The position numbers were made by a program, and so were the translations under genes. The notes beneath the pieces are model-generated. The model made no database searches. It saw only the letters and a program-made list of their open reading frames with translations, and was not told where the DNA came from. Shown here piece by piece: positions 19,182 through 27,106 of a DNA stretch of 64,000 nucleotides. The stretch lies in contig CANCEU010000004.1 of the NCBI GenBank assembly GCA_947375185.1, positions 1 through 64,000 of the forward strand, in the 5' to 3' direction. This DNA is from Chitinophagaceae bacterium (lineage in GTDB: Bacteria > Bacteroidota > Bacteroidia > Chitinophagales > Chitinophagaceae). Positions within the stretch are counted from its first letter, which is position 1. The number at the start of each line of letters is the position of its first letter.

Positions 19182-20762
19182 ATGAACATGCAAGAAAATA
19201 ACAAATCAAGTTGGTTTACTCCAATAACTTATGCAATTGTATTGGTTGTCGGAGTTGGGATTGGACTTTTTTTTAAAGGCGATTTTTCGTTAGGTAGTAT
19301 GCAAGGTGGGAATGGGAGCCCAATGCAAGAAATAATTAATTTAGTGAAGTCTAAATATGTTGAGGATATTTCAAATGATAGTTTGAATAATAAAGTAGCA
19401 GAATATTATTTATCTCAATTAGATCCACATTCAGTATATATTTCTCCAGCCGACTTAGTGGATGTAAATGAACAATTAAGTGCAAATTTTAAAGGTATTG
19501 GAATTGAATTTCAGCAATACAGAGACAGTGTATTTGTTGCTTATGTTATGAAAGATGGACCTGCTTTTAAAGCCGGTTTAAAAGTAGGTGATATATTATT
19601 ATATGCAGATGATAGTATTCCCATTTCGGGGAAAAAATGGGAAGCTGATGCTATTCGCGCAAAATTAAAAGGCCCGGCAAATACCAAACTTAAATTGAAA
19701 ATATTATCTGGCACTGCTGTAAAAGTGGTAAATATTAATCGTGACAATGTGCCTGTTTCTCCAGTTGATGCTTCCTATGAAATTAAGCCTGGGGTTGGAT
19801 ATATTCGTATCAATAAATTTGCAGACAGAACATATGAGGCATTCATGCAGGCATTAGAGCCCTTAATTAAAGACAGTATCAAATCATTAGTAATTGATTT
19901 AAGAGGAAATGGTGGTGGATTATTGTCTGAAGCAGTTGCTATTGCGGACGAATTAATTCCAGGCAATAAATTATTAGTGTATACGCAAGGAGCTCACTCT
20001 CCGAGGGTTGAATATAATAGTAAACGCGAAGGCCTTTTTGAACAAGGGGCTTTGACTATTTGGATGGACGAATCTTCAGCTTCGGCAAGTGAAGTACTTG
20101 CTGGCGCATTACAGGATTGGGATAGAGCAACTATTGTTGGTAGAAGATCTTTTGGAAAGGGGTTAGTTCAACAACAATTTAGGTTGTCAAATGGAGGGGC
20201 ATTAAGATTAACAACTGCCAAATATTATACTCCTCTTGGAAGAAATATTCAAAGGTCCTACGAAACTGGAAAATTGGAATATGAACATGCTTATGTTAAT
20301 AGAATACAGGCAGATGCAATGGGTAAGCAAGATTCTGCAGTAAAGGGAAAGGCATATAAAACACCTAGTGGTCATCTAGTTTATGGAGGTGGCGGAATAT
20401 ATCCTGACAAATGGGTTAATGGATCTAATATTATTGTTGATTCGGCCTATAATAAAATTTGGGAGCAAAATTTATTAAATGATTTCATTTTGCATTGGTA
20501 TTTAAAAGATCAATCTAGAATGAATAGTTTTAAGAATACTAGTGATTTTTTGAAAACTTACAATAATGTTGATTTGTGGAATGAATTACTTAAATATGCT
20601 ACTCCTGCACAAAAAAGTACATTGAAGACAATGGAAAAGAATAAAGGGTATATTAGTAATCAATTGTTGGCATTACTTGCTAGAATGCATTGGTATAAGC
20701 AAGGTTATTTTGAGGTACAAAATGCATTGAATCCGCAGTTGCCACTGATGCTTCCACAATAA
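19182..20762 (+). CDS. ctpA: S41 family C-terminal processing peptidase
   Basis: Periplasmic serine protease anchored by one N-terminal membrane helix (about residues 13-31). A PDZ domain follows (roughly 85-165, with FKGIGIEFQQYRD and AGLKVGDILLYADD). The S41 domain carries the catalytic serine in WMDESSASASEVLAGAL and the lysine in GRRSFGKGLVQ. The C-terminal 100 residues are a helical extension common in Bacteroidota homologues. At 526 residues it is complete. Substrates are unknown. Confidence 0.92.
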   Translation: MNMQENNKSSWFTPITYAIVLVVGVGIGLFFKGDFSLGSMQGGNGSPMQEIINLVKSKYVEDISNDSLNNKVAEYYLSQLDPHSVYISPADLVDVNEQLSANFKGIGIEFQQYRDSVFVAYVMKDGPAFKAGLKVGDILLYADDSIPISGKKWEADAIRAKLKGPANTKLKLKILSGTAVKVVNINRDNVPVSPVDASYEIKPGVGYIRINKFADRTYEAFMQALEPLIKDSIKSLVIDLRGNGGGLLSEAVAIADELIPGNKLLVYTQGAHSPRVEYNSKREGLFEQGALTIWMDESSASASEVLAGALQDWDRATIVGRRSFGKGLVQQQFRLSNGGALRLTTAKYYTPLGRNIQRSYETGKLEYEHAYVNRIQADAMGKQDSAVKGKAYKTPSGHLVYGGGGIYPDKWVNGSNIIVDSAYNKIWEQNLLNDFILHWYLKDQSRMNSFKNTSDFLKTYNNVDLWNELLKYATPAQKSTLKTMEKNKGYISNQLLALLARMHWYKQGYFEVQNALNPQLPLMLPQ

Positions 20763-20776
20763 ATTCGATGATTTTT

Positions 20777-20804
20777 TGGTTTAGTGAGTATGGTTTAGTG
20801 AGTA
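20777..20804 (+). repeat. Tandem 14-bp direct repeat upstream of ccoI
   Basis: TGGTTTAGTGAGTA occurs twice with no gap, between the S41 protease and ccoI. The second copy supplies half of a TGA-N6-TCA dyad. It is either a replication-slippage duplication or a duplicated regulator half-site. Confidence 0.7.
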
Positions 20805-20810
20805 TTATCA
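20799..20810. promoter_or_regulatory. FNR/FixK-like dyad, distal site of ccoI
   Basis: TGAGTATTATCA has the TGA-N6-TCA core of CRP/FNR-family sites. Its centre is 22 bp upstream of a second such dyad, close to two helical turns. Confidence 0.4.
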
Positions 20811-20820
20811 GGGCAAAAAC

Positions 20821-20832
20821 TGATTTAACTCA
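20821..20832. promoter_or_regulatory. FNR/FixK-like dyad, proximal site of ccoI
   Basis: TGATTTAACTCA (TGA-N6-TCA) is centred 50 bp before the ccoI ATG. A weak -7-like TGAATTTC lies where a -41.5-activated promoter would need it. Confidence 0.42.
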
Positions 20833-20876
20833 TTCGCTAAATTAATGCCAGGCCTGAATTTCGCAATACTTAAATT

Positions 20877-23273
20877 ATGCAACAACATTGTTACCATTGC
20901 GGAACGGATTGCGATGAAAATATCCAATTAGAAAATAAATTTTTTTGCTGTGATGGCTGTAAAATGGTTTTTCAATTATTGGACGATAATGGCATGTGTC
21001 AATATTATGATTTGTCAGAGATGCCTGGAATGTCTGCAAAAGGGGTTTTTACTTCCGAAAAATACAATTATTTAGATAGTGCTGCGATTCAAGATCAATT
21101 GATACAATTTAAATTGGCCGACCAAGCTCATGTTGTTTTTTACCTGCCTCAAATACATTGTGTGAGTTGTGTTTGGTTATTGGAAAATTTACATAAAATA
21201 AACCCAGGTATTTTACATTCCCAGACTCATTTTGAGAAAAAGGAAATTAAAATTGTATATAATCCTAGTATTATCAGTTTGAAAGAGTTGGTGCAGTTGT
21301 TGGCATTTATAGGGTATGAGCCCATGATACATTTAGGAGGCAACGATTGGTTAAAAAAGAAAAAAGTAAACAAACAGCAATTATATAAAATAGGAGTTGC
21401 TGGTTTTTGTTTTAGTAATATTATGATGTTGAGTTTTCCTGAATACCTTTCTACAAGCGTTGGAGATATTGGAAACCTTCGTCATTTTTTTGTTTATTTA
21501 AATTTGCTTTTATCTTTTCCTGTTTTGTTGTTTAGTGCTAAAGGGTTTTTTATTTCAGCCTACACAGGGCTTAGACAAAAATGGTTGAATATAGATGCGC
21601 CTATTGCATTGGCTATATTGGTGACATTTGGCCGAAGTGTATATGAAATTTTAACGCATTCCGGGGCCGGATATTTAGATAGCATGAGTGGTATTGTATT
21701 TTTCATGTTGATAGGAAGATGGTTTCAGGATAAGTCCTATGATTCATTTTCATTCGAAAGGGATTACACTTCCTTTTTTCCTTTGGGGGTTACGGTTTTA
21801 TTGGATGGAAAGGAAATTAACAAGCCATTGTCTGAAATAGTAAAAGAGGAAATATTATTAGTACGTTTCGATGAAATGATTGCTGCAGATGCTATTTTAT
21901 TAACCGATGGAGCCTTGATTGATTATAGTTTTGTGACAGGTGAAAATGCACCAATTGAAGTCCCAAAAGGGGAAACTGTTTTTGCCGGTGGAATTCAAAA
22001 AGGAAGAGCAATACAAATAAAAGTGGTTAAGCCTGTTGGCCAAAGTTACATTACAGAATTGTGGAACAGTCGATTATTAAGTGCGGATAAAAATGTAGAA
22101 AAATCTTTTGTGCATCCCTGGAGCCAATACTTTACTTATGTATTATTTAGTATTGCTATTATGAGTGGAATTTATTGGTGGTTGAATGATCCACATAATA
22201 TAATGCCAGCTGTGACTTCGATTTTAATTGTTGCTTGTCCTTGCTCCTTATTGCTTACAGTTACATTTACCTATGGCAATATATTAAGGCATTTAGGAAA
22301 GTATAAAATGTATTGCAAGAATAGTTCAGTACTAGAAGCGATCGAAAAAATTGATACGATTGTATTTGATAAAACTGGGACATTGACAAATCATGAAGAT
22401 GCTCATTTGGAATTCATAGGTTTTGAACTAACTAATGAAAATGCTTCTGCTATATATGCAGTTACAAGAGAGTCTTTGCACCCATTGAGTCAACTCATTA
22501 CTAGTTATTTAAGCGCTCAAAATTTACCAGTTATAAAAGTAGATGTGATTGAGCATTTTATTGGAAAGGGAACTCGTGCGATTTGCAATCAAAAAATCAT
22601 CTTAATTGGCTCTTTATCTTTTTTACTTGAAAATGGTATTTCAGTTGCTGGGTCGCCTAATAGTGGCGTTTTCATCGCTATAGATAAGGAATATAAAGGG
22701 GTATTTAAAATTAATCATGTTTACAGAAATGGGATCTCCTCAATGGTAAGGCGATTAAAGTTAAGTGGCTATCAAGTTCATCTTTTAAGCGGTGATCATC
22801 CAACAGAAAAAAAAGCATTACTTGAAATTTTGGGATCGGATACGCCAATGTTATTTGAGCAAAATCCAAATGATAAATTGAATTATATTCAAAGCTTACA
22901 AGCCAAAGGTCTAAAAGTAATGATGGTTGGCGATGGGTTAAATGATGCGGGTGCATTAAAAAAATGTGAAGTCGGAATTGCTGTGACCGATCAAACACAC
23001 CTTTTTACCCCAGCAAGTGATGCAATTTTGGAAGGAGAGATGGTGAATAAATTGGATCTACTTATTGATTTTGCTAAAAAAGGGAAAATGATAATCGTTG
23101 TAATATTCATACTTTCCATTATGTATAATTTGGTGGGAATGTACTTTGCGACCCGTGCGCAATTGTCTCCAATGGTTGCCGCCATTCTGATGCCGATAAG
23201 TTCCATAAGCATTGTTTCATTATCCGCTTTGCTTAGTTATTCCTTTTCTAAGCCTTTATTTAAGAAAAACTGA
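20877..23273 (+). CDS. ccoI: Copper-transporting P-type ATPase for cbb3 oxidase assembly (CcoI/FixI)
   Basis: A 798-residue P1B ATPase that exports copper for insertion into cbb3 oxidase. The N terminus has a cysteine-rich region (HCYHCGTDC, FFCCDGCKMVFQ) typical of CcoI, followed by a heavy-metal domain with HCVSCVWLLEN. The membrane domain carries the CPC motif (VACPCSLLL). The phosphorylation site is DKTGTLT and the hinge GDGLNDAGAL. It heads the cbb3 locus 77 bp before ccoS. FNR-like dyads lie upstream of it and also overlap its stop codon. Confidence 0.94.
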   Translation: MQQHCYHCGTDCDENIQLENKFFCCDGCKMVFQLLDDNGMCQYYDLSEMPGMSAKGVFTSEKYNYLDSAAIQDQLIQFKLADQAHVVFYLPQIHCVSCVWLLENLHKINPGILHSQTHFEKKEIKIVYNPSIISLKELVQLLAFIGYEPMIHLGGNDWLKKKKVNKQQLYKIGVAGFCFSNIMMLSFPEYLSTSVGDIGNLRHFFVYLNLLLSFPVLLFSAKGFFISAYTGLRQKWLNIDAPIALAILVTFGRSVYEILTHSGAGYLDSMSGIVFFMLIGRWFQDKSYDSFSFERDYTSFFPLGVTVLLDGKEINKPLSEIVKEEILLVRFDEMIAADAILLTDGALIDYSFVTGENAPIEVPKGETVFAGGIQKGRAIQIKVVKPVGQSYITELWNSRLLSADKNVEKSFVHPWSQYFTYVLFSIAIMSGIYWWLNDPHNIMPAVTSILIVACPCSLLLTVTFTYGNILRHLGKYKMYCKNSSVLEAIEKIDTIVFDKTGTLTNHEDAHLEFIGFELTNENASAIYAVTRESLHPLSQLITSYLSAQNLPVIKVDVIEHFIGKGTRAICNQKIILIGSLSFLLENGISVAGSPNSGVFIAIDKEYKGVFKINHVYRNGISSMVRRLKLSGYQVHLLSGDHPTEKKALLEILGSDTPMLFEQNPNDKLNYIQSLQAKGLKVMMVGDGLNDAGALKKCEVGIAVTDQTHLFTPASDAILEGEMVNKLDLLIDFAKKGKMIIVVIFILSIMYNLVGMYFATRAQLSPMVAAILMPISSISIVSLSALLSYSFSKPLFKKN

Positions 23274-23283
23274 TAAATATCAG
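23270..23283. promoter_or_regulatory. FNR/FixK-like palindrome, distal site of ccoS
   Basis: CTGATAAATATCAG is a 14-bp perfect palindrome containing TGAT-N4-ATCA. It overlaps the TGA TAA tandem stop of ccoI, and its centre is exactly 21 bp upstream of the next dyad. Confidence 0.5.
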
Positions 23284-23291
23284 CTTTTGCA

Positions 23292-23303
23292 TGACTAAAG
23301 TCA
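23292..23303. promoter_or_regulatory. FNR/FixK-like dyad, proximal site of ccoS
   Basis: TGAC-TAAA-GTCA is a perfect dyad whose centre (23297.5) is about 41-43 bp before the start expected from the downstream TATATTTG. That is the class II activator position. Confidence 0.55.
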
Positions 23304-23326
23304 CAAACTAGTTTTTGTGCAGCTTT

Positions 23327-23334
23327 TATATTTG
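23327..23334 (+). promoter_or_regulatory. TATATTTG -7 element of the ccoS-NOQP-GH transcript
   Basis: Matches TAnnTTTG 17 bp before the ccoS ATG. No TTG is found at the proper -33 position, which suits a promoter depending on an activator bound at -41.5. Confidence 0.5.
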
Positions 23335-23350
23335 TTCGAAATATACCACC

Positions 23351-23551
23351 ATGAGCGTGTTAATCATTTTAATAATTGTTAGTGTTTTAGTTGCAGGCGG
23401 ATTTCTCATTGCCTTTTTATGGTCTGTTAATTCAGGGCAGATGGAGGATGACTACACGCCTTCGGTTAGAATGCTTTTTGATGATGAAATTAAAACTAAA
23501 GTGGTAGATGCAAGTATAGTGAAACCTTATACAAACAAATCAAAAATATAA
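23351..23551 (+). CDS. ccoS: cbb3-type cytochrome oxidase assembly protein CcoS
   Basis: A 66-residue single-helix membrane protein needed for heme and copper incorporation into CcoN. I begin at MSVLIILIIVSVLVAGGF; the track adds 12 unlikely residues. The family pattern of a hydrophobic N-terminal helix then FLWSVNSGQMEDDYTP is clear. The following ccoNO gene begins 29 bp downstream. This ATG is preceded by a -7 element and FNR-like dyads. Confidence 0.9.
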   Translation: MSVLIILIIVSVLVAGGFLIAFLWSVNSGQMEDDYTPSVRMLFDDEIKTKVVDASIVKPYTNKSKI

Positions 23552-23580
23552 TCTTAAATCTAACTATTTAAATTATCCTT

Positions 23581-25698
23581 ATGCAATTAGAAAGCTTTCA
23601 ATATGATAATAAGACAGTAAGAAATTTTGCCATTGCTACTGTTATTTGGGGTGTAGTGGGCATGCTTGTTGGATTAATTATTGCACTTCAGTTGGTATTT
23701 CCAACTGTACTTAATTTTCAACCTTATTTAAATTTTGGCCGTATTAGACCATTACACACAAATGCTGTAATTTTTGCTTTTGTCGGTAATGGAATCTTTA
23801 TGGGGGTTTATTACTCTTTGCAAAGATTATTAAAGGCAAGAATGTTTAGTGATGTATTAAGTAAAATTCACTTTTGGGGTTGGCAATTAATAATTGTTTC
23901 AGCTGCTATTACCTTACCATTGGGATTTACAAGTGGTAAAGAATATGCCGAATTAGAGTGGCCTATCGATATTGCTATTACTTTAATTTGGGTTGTTTTT
24001 GGATTTAATATGTTTGCGACCATTATTAAAAGAAGAGAACGTCATTTATATGTAGCTGTATGGTTTTACATCGCAACCTTTGTTACTGTAGCGGTATTAC
24101 ATTTGGTAAACTCATTTTCATTACCCATTTCACTTTTCAAAAGTTATAGCTGGTATGCTGGTGTGCAAGATGCCTTGGTACAATGGTGGTATGGTCATAA
24201 CGCAGTTGCATTTTTCCTAACAACACCCTATTTAGGTTTGATGTATTACTTTATGCCTAAGGCGGCTAATCGTCCTGTATTTTCATATAAATTATCGATT
24301 ATTCACTTTTGGGCTTTAATCTTTTTATACATCTGGGCAGGTCCTCACCATTTATTATATACTGCATTGCCTAACTGGGCACAAAGCATAGGTATTGTAT
24401 TTAGTTTTATGCTCATTTTCCCTAGTTGGGGTGGTATGATTAATGGACTGTTGACATTGCGTGGTGCTTGGGATAAAGTAAGAGAAGATGTTATTTTGAA
24501 ATTCATGGTGGTTGCTGTAACAGCATATGGTATGTCCACATTTGAAGGACCTATGTTGTCTTTAAAAAGTATTAACGCTGTCGCACACTTTACCGATTGG
24601 ATTATTGCACACGTGCATATTGGGGGTTTAGGATGGAATGGTATGTTGACTTTTGGTATTTTGTATTGGTTAATCCCAAGAATATATAAGACCGAATTGT
24701 ATTCAAAAAAATTAGCAAATGTCCATTTTTGGTTGGCTACCTTAGGAATTTTATTTTATGCAATTCCAATGTATTGGGCAGGATGGCAACAGGCAAGTAT
24801 GTGGAAACAGTTCACAGAAAGCGGTCAATTGAAATACCAGTTTTTGGAAACGGTTACTTATATGGCGCCATTTTACGCAATGAGGGCTTTAGGCGGTGTA
24901 TTGTATTTGACAGGTGCAATAGTAGCTATGGTTAATTTATTTAAAACAATAGGGAAGGGCACTTTGGTTGCTAACGAAGATGCCGAAGCTCCGGCTTTAG
25001 AAAAAACATATACAAAACATGCTGGGGAACATTGGCATCGTTGGATTGAAAGAAAGCCAACTCCTTTATTAGTAATGTCTTTAGTTGTGATTTTAATTGG
25101 AGGTATGGTGGAAATTATTCCCACATTTTTAGTGAAATCAAATATTCCAACAATTGCAAGTGTTAAGCCTTACACACCACTTGAATTGCAGGGGCGTGAT
25201 ATTTATGTTAGAGAGGGTTGTTATACTTGTCACTCTCAAATGATTCGACCTTTCCGGAGTGAAACAGAGCGTTATGGAGAATATAGTAAGGCTGGTGAAT
25301 TTGTTTATGATCATCCTTTTCAATGGGGAAGTAAAAGAACAGGTCCAGATTTGGCGAGAGAAGGTTCGGGTAATTTGAAAAAATCAAATACATGGCATTT
25401 TAATCATTTGGAAGAACCAAGCGCTATTAGCACCGGTTCAGTAATGCCATCCTATGCGTTCTTAATTGAAAATAATTTAGATACGGCTACCACACCCTTA
25501 AAAATAAATGCAATGCGCACATTAGGTGTTCCTTATGAAGTTGGGTATGCTGTTAAAGCAAATGGAGATTTAATGAATCAAGCTAAGGAAATTGCATCAA
25601 GTCTTAAAAAAGATGGTATTGAAGTTCCAGCAAATAAAGAAGTAATTGCATTGATTGCGTATTTGCAAAGATTGGGGACTGATATTAACAAAAAATAA
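23581..25698 (+). CDS. ccoN/ccoO: Fused cbb3 cytochrome c oxidase subunits I and II (CcoN-CcoO)
   Basis: The 705-residue catalytic core of a high-affinity terminal oxidase. Residues 1-480 are CcoN with about 12 helices and heme/CuB histidines in PLHTNAVIF, WWYGHNAVAFF, AGPHHLLYTALPNW and IIAHVHIGGLGWNG. The cross-link tyrosine region is VTAYGMSTFEGP. After a linker and one helix, residues 525-705 are CcoO with a single heme c motif, EGCYTCHSQMIRP. The N-O fusion is known in Bacteroidota. It lies between ccoS and ccoQ. Confidence 0.97.
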   Translation: MQLESFQYDNKTVRNFAIATVIWGVVGMLVGLIIALQLVFPTVLNFQPYLNFGRIRPLHTNAVIFAFVGNGIFMGVYYSLQRLLKARMFSDVLSKIHFWGWQLIIVSAAITLPLGFTSGKEYAELEWPIDIAITLIWVVFGFNMFATIIKRRERHLYVAVWFYIATFVTVAVLHLVNSFSLPISLFKSYSWYAGVQDALVQWWYGHNAVAFFLTTPYLGLMYYFMPKAANRPVFSYKLSIIHFWALIFLYIWAGPHHLLYTALPNWAQSIGIVFSFMLIFPSWGGMINGLLTLRGAWDKVREDVILKFMVVAVTAYGMSTFEGPMLSLKSINAVAHFTDWIIAHVHIGGLGWNGMLTFGILYWLIPRIYKTELYSKKLANVHFWLATLGILFYAIPMYWAGWQQASMWKQFTESGQLKYQFLETVTYMAPFYAMRALGGVLYLTGAIVAMVNLFKTIGKGTLVANEDAEAPALEKTYTKHAGEHWHRWIERKPTPLLVMSLVVILIGGMVEIIPTFLVKSNIPTIASVKPYTPLELQGRDIYVREGCYTCHSQMIRPFRSETERYGEYSKAGEFVYDHPFQWGSKRTGPDLAREGSGNLKKSNTWHFNHLEEPSAISTGSVMPSYAFLIENNLDTATTPLKINAMRTLGVPYEVGYAVKANGDLMNQAKEIASSLKKDGIEVPANKEVIALIAYLQRLGTDINKK

Positions 25699-25730
25699 AA
25701 TCGCTATTTAAATCAACCAAAATTAATATT

Positions 25731-25898
25731 ATGTTCAGTTTTATAAAAAAATATACAGAGACCATGCAGGATATACAATTTTATCCCATTTTCTCTTTAT
25801 TGGTATTTGTTGCATTTTTTGTTGGGGTATTATGGTATGTAAAAGTGATGGATAAAAAGGAAGTGGATGCAATTAAGAATCTACCACTTGAACAATAA
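25731..25898 (+). CDS. ccoQ: Small cbb3 oxidase subunit CcoQ-like (missed by ORF track)
   Basis: A 55-residue ORF reading MFSFIKKYTETMQDIQFYP, one hydrophobic helix (IFSLLVFVAFFVGVLWYV), then KVMDKKEVDAIKNLPLEQ. Length, single helix, charged C-terminal tail and position between ccoNO and ccoP match CcoQ/FixQ, which stabilises the oxidase complex. It starts 32 bp after ccoNO and ends 23 bp before ccoP. Sequence conservation in CcoQ is low, so the call rests mainly on topology and position. Confidence 0.85.
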   Translation: MFSFIKKYTETMQDIQFYPIFSLLVFVAFFVGVLWYVKVMDKKEVDAIKNLPLEQ

Positions 25899-25921
25899 TA
25901 TAAAATATTAAAATAGATACT

Positions 25922-27097
25922 ATGTTTAAATATAAAAATATTTCGTTAGTTGTTATGGCACTCTTTACTGCTATTGTAAGTGTAGCACAAACAACAGCAT
26001 CTTCATCAGCATCTGAAGCACCAACCAATTATTTAGAATTTTTAATGGTTACGATAGCAGGCTTATTGGTAATTGTAATATGGGTATTGGCAAATGTGCT
26101 TGGAATGATTTCAAAAAAAGCTGTCGAAGTTGCAAAGTCAAGCAAAAAAATATTGTTTATTGCCTTTGTTGTAATGGGATCAATGTTTACAAATGGTGCA
26201 AAGGCGCAAGCTGCTATTGCAGATACAACAGCTAAAGCGTCTTCGGTTGACTACTATGGGGGATTATCTTCCACTACTTTTTGGACATTATCTAGTGTGC
26301 TTGGGTTGGAACTGTTGGTTGTTATCTTGTTAGTTTTATTTATTAGAGGACTTTGGAAAGTCATATATCCAGTTCCGGTTATGATTCATACTGACCAATC
26401 AATAGCTGATTCTTGGTTGATTCGTACTTGGAAAAATTTAGATAAGAAGTTTTTAACTAAAGCAATTCCATTGGATCAAGAGGCGGATAGATTATTGGAT
26501 CATGATTACGATGGCATTAAAGAATTAGACAATGCCTTGCCACCATGGTGGAAATATGGATTTATCATTACGATTTTTATTGCTGTTTTGTATTTGTTTA
26601 AATATGAGATTTTTCATAATGGGCCAAACCCTACCGAAGAGTATAATACAGAGATGACCACTGCTAAGGATCAAGTTGATGCATATTTAGCATCTATGAA
26701 AAATAATGTCGACGAAAAGTCAGTTACGATGGCCGATGCAGCTGGAATTGCAGCTGGCCAAGCAACATTTGCAAAAACATGTGTCCCTTGTCATGGAGCG
26801 AAAGGGGAAGGTGGTGTGGGCCCGAACTTAACAGACGATTATTGGTTGCATGGAGGTAAAATTTCAGATTTATTTAAGACTATTAAATATGGTTATCCTG
26901 ATAAAGGAATGCAGTCATGGCAAGCTACTTATTCCCCAATACAAATTCAACAGTTGGCAAGTTATGTAAAGTCATTAAAAGGAACCAATCCTCCAAATCC
27001 AAAGGCGCCTCAAGGTGATTTATTTAAAGAAGATGTTATGGTGAAAGATAGTGCTAGTGCGGCTCCTAAAAAAGACAGCCTAATTTCAGTAAAATAA
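25922..27097 (+). CDS. ccoP: cbb3 oxidase subunit III (CcoP), single heme c
   Basis: A 391-residue membrane-anchored cytochrome c subunit. An N-terminal signal-like segment ends at VAQ, and further hydrophobic segments fall near residues 40-62, 76-96, 113-137 and 193-212. The conserved CcoP N-terminal region includes ALPPWWKYGF. The soluble domain holds one heme motif, CVPCHGAKGEGGVGPNL, and the ligand methionine is probably in KGMQSW. Classical proteobacterial CcoP has two heme c groups; here only one CxxCH is present. The stretch GAKAQAAIADTTAK between helices looks like a second signal-peptide end. Confidence 0.93.
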   Translation: MFKYKNISLVVMALFTAIVSVAQTTASSSASEAPTNYLEFLMVTIAGLLVIVIWVLANVLGMISKKAVEVAKSSKKILFIAFVVMGSMFTNGAKAQAAIADTTAKASSVDYYGGLSSTTFWTLSSVLGLELLVVILLVLFIRGLWKVIYPVPVMIHTDQSIADSWLIRTWKNLDKKFLTKAIPLDQEADRLLDHDYDGIKELDNALPPWWKYGFIITIFIAVLYLFKYEIFHNGPNPTEEYNTEMTTAKDQVDAYLASMKNNVDEKSVTMADAAGIAAGQATFAKTCVPCHGAKGEGGVGPNLTDDYWLHGGKISDLFKTIKYGYPDKGMQSWQATYSPIQIQQLASYVKSLKGTNPPNPKAPQGDLFKEDVMVKDSASAAPKKDSLISVK

Positions 27098-27106
27098 TCA
27101 TTTAAA

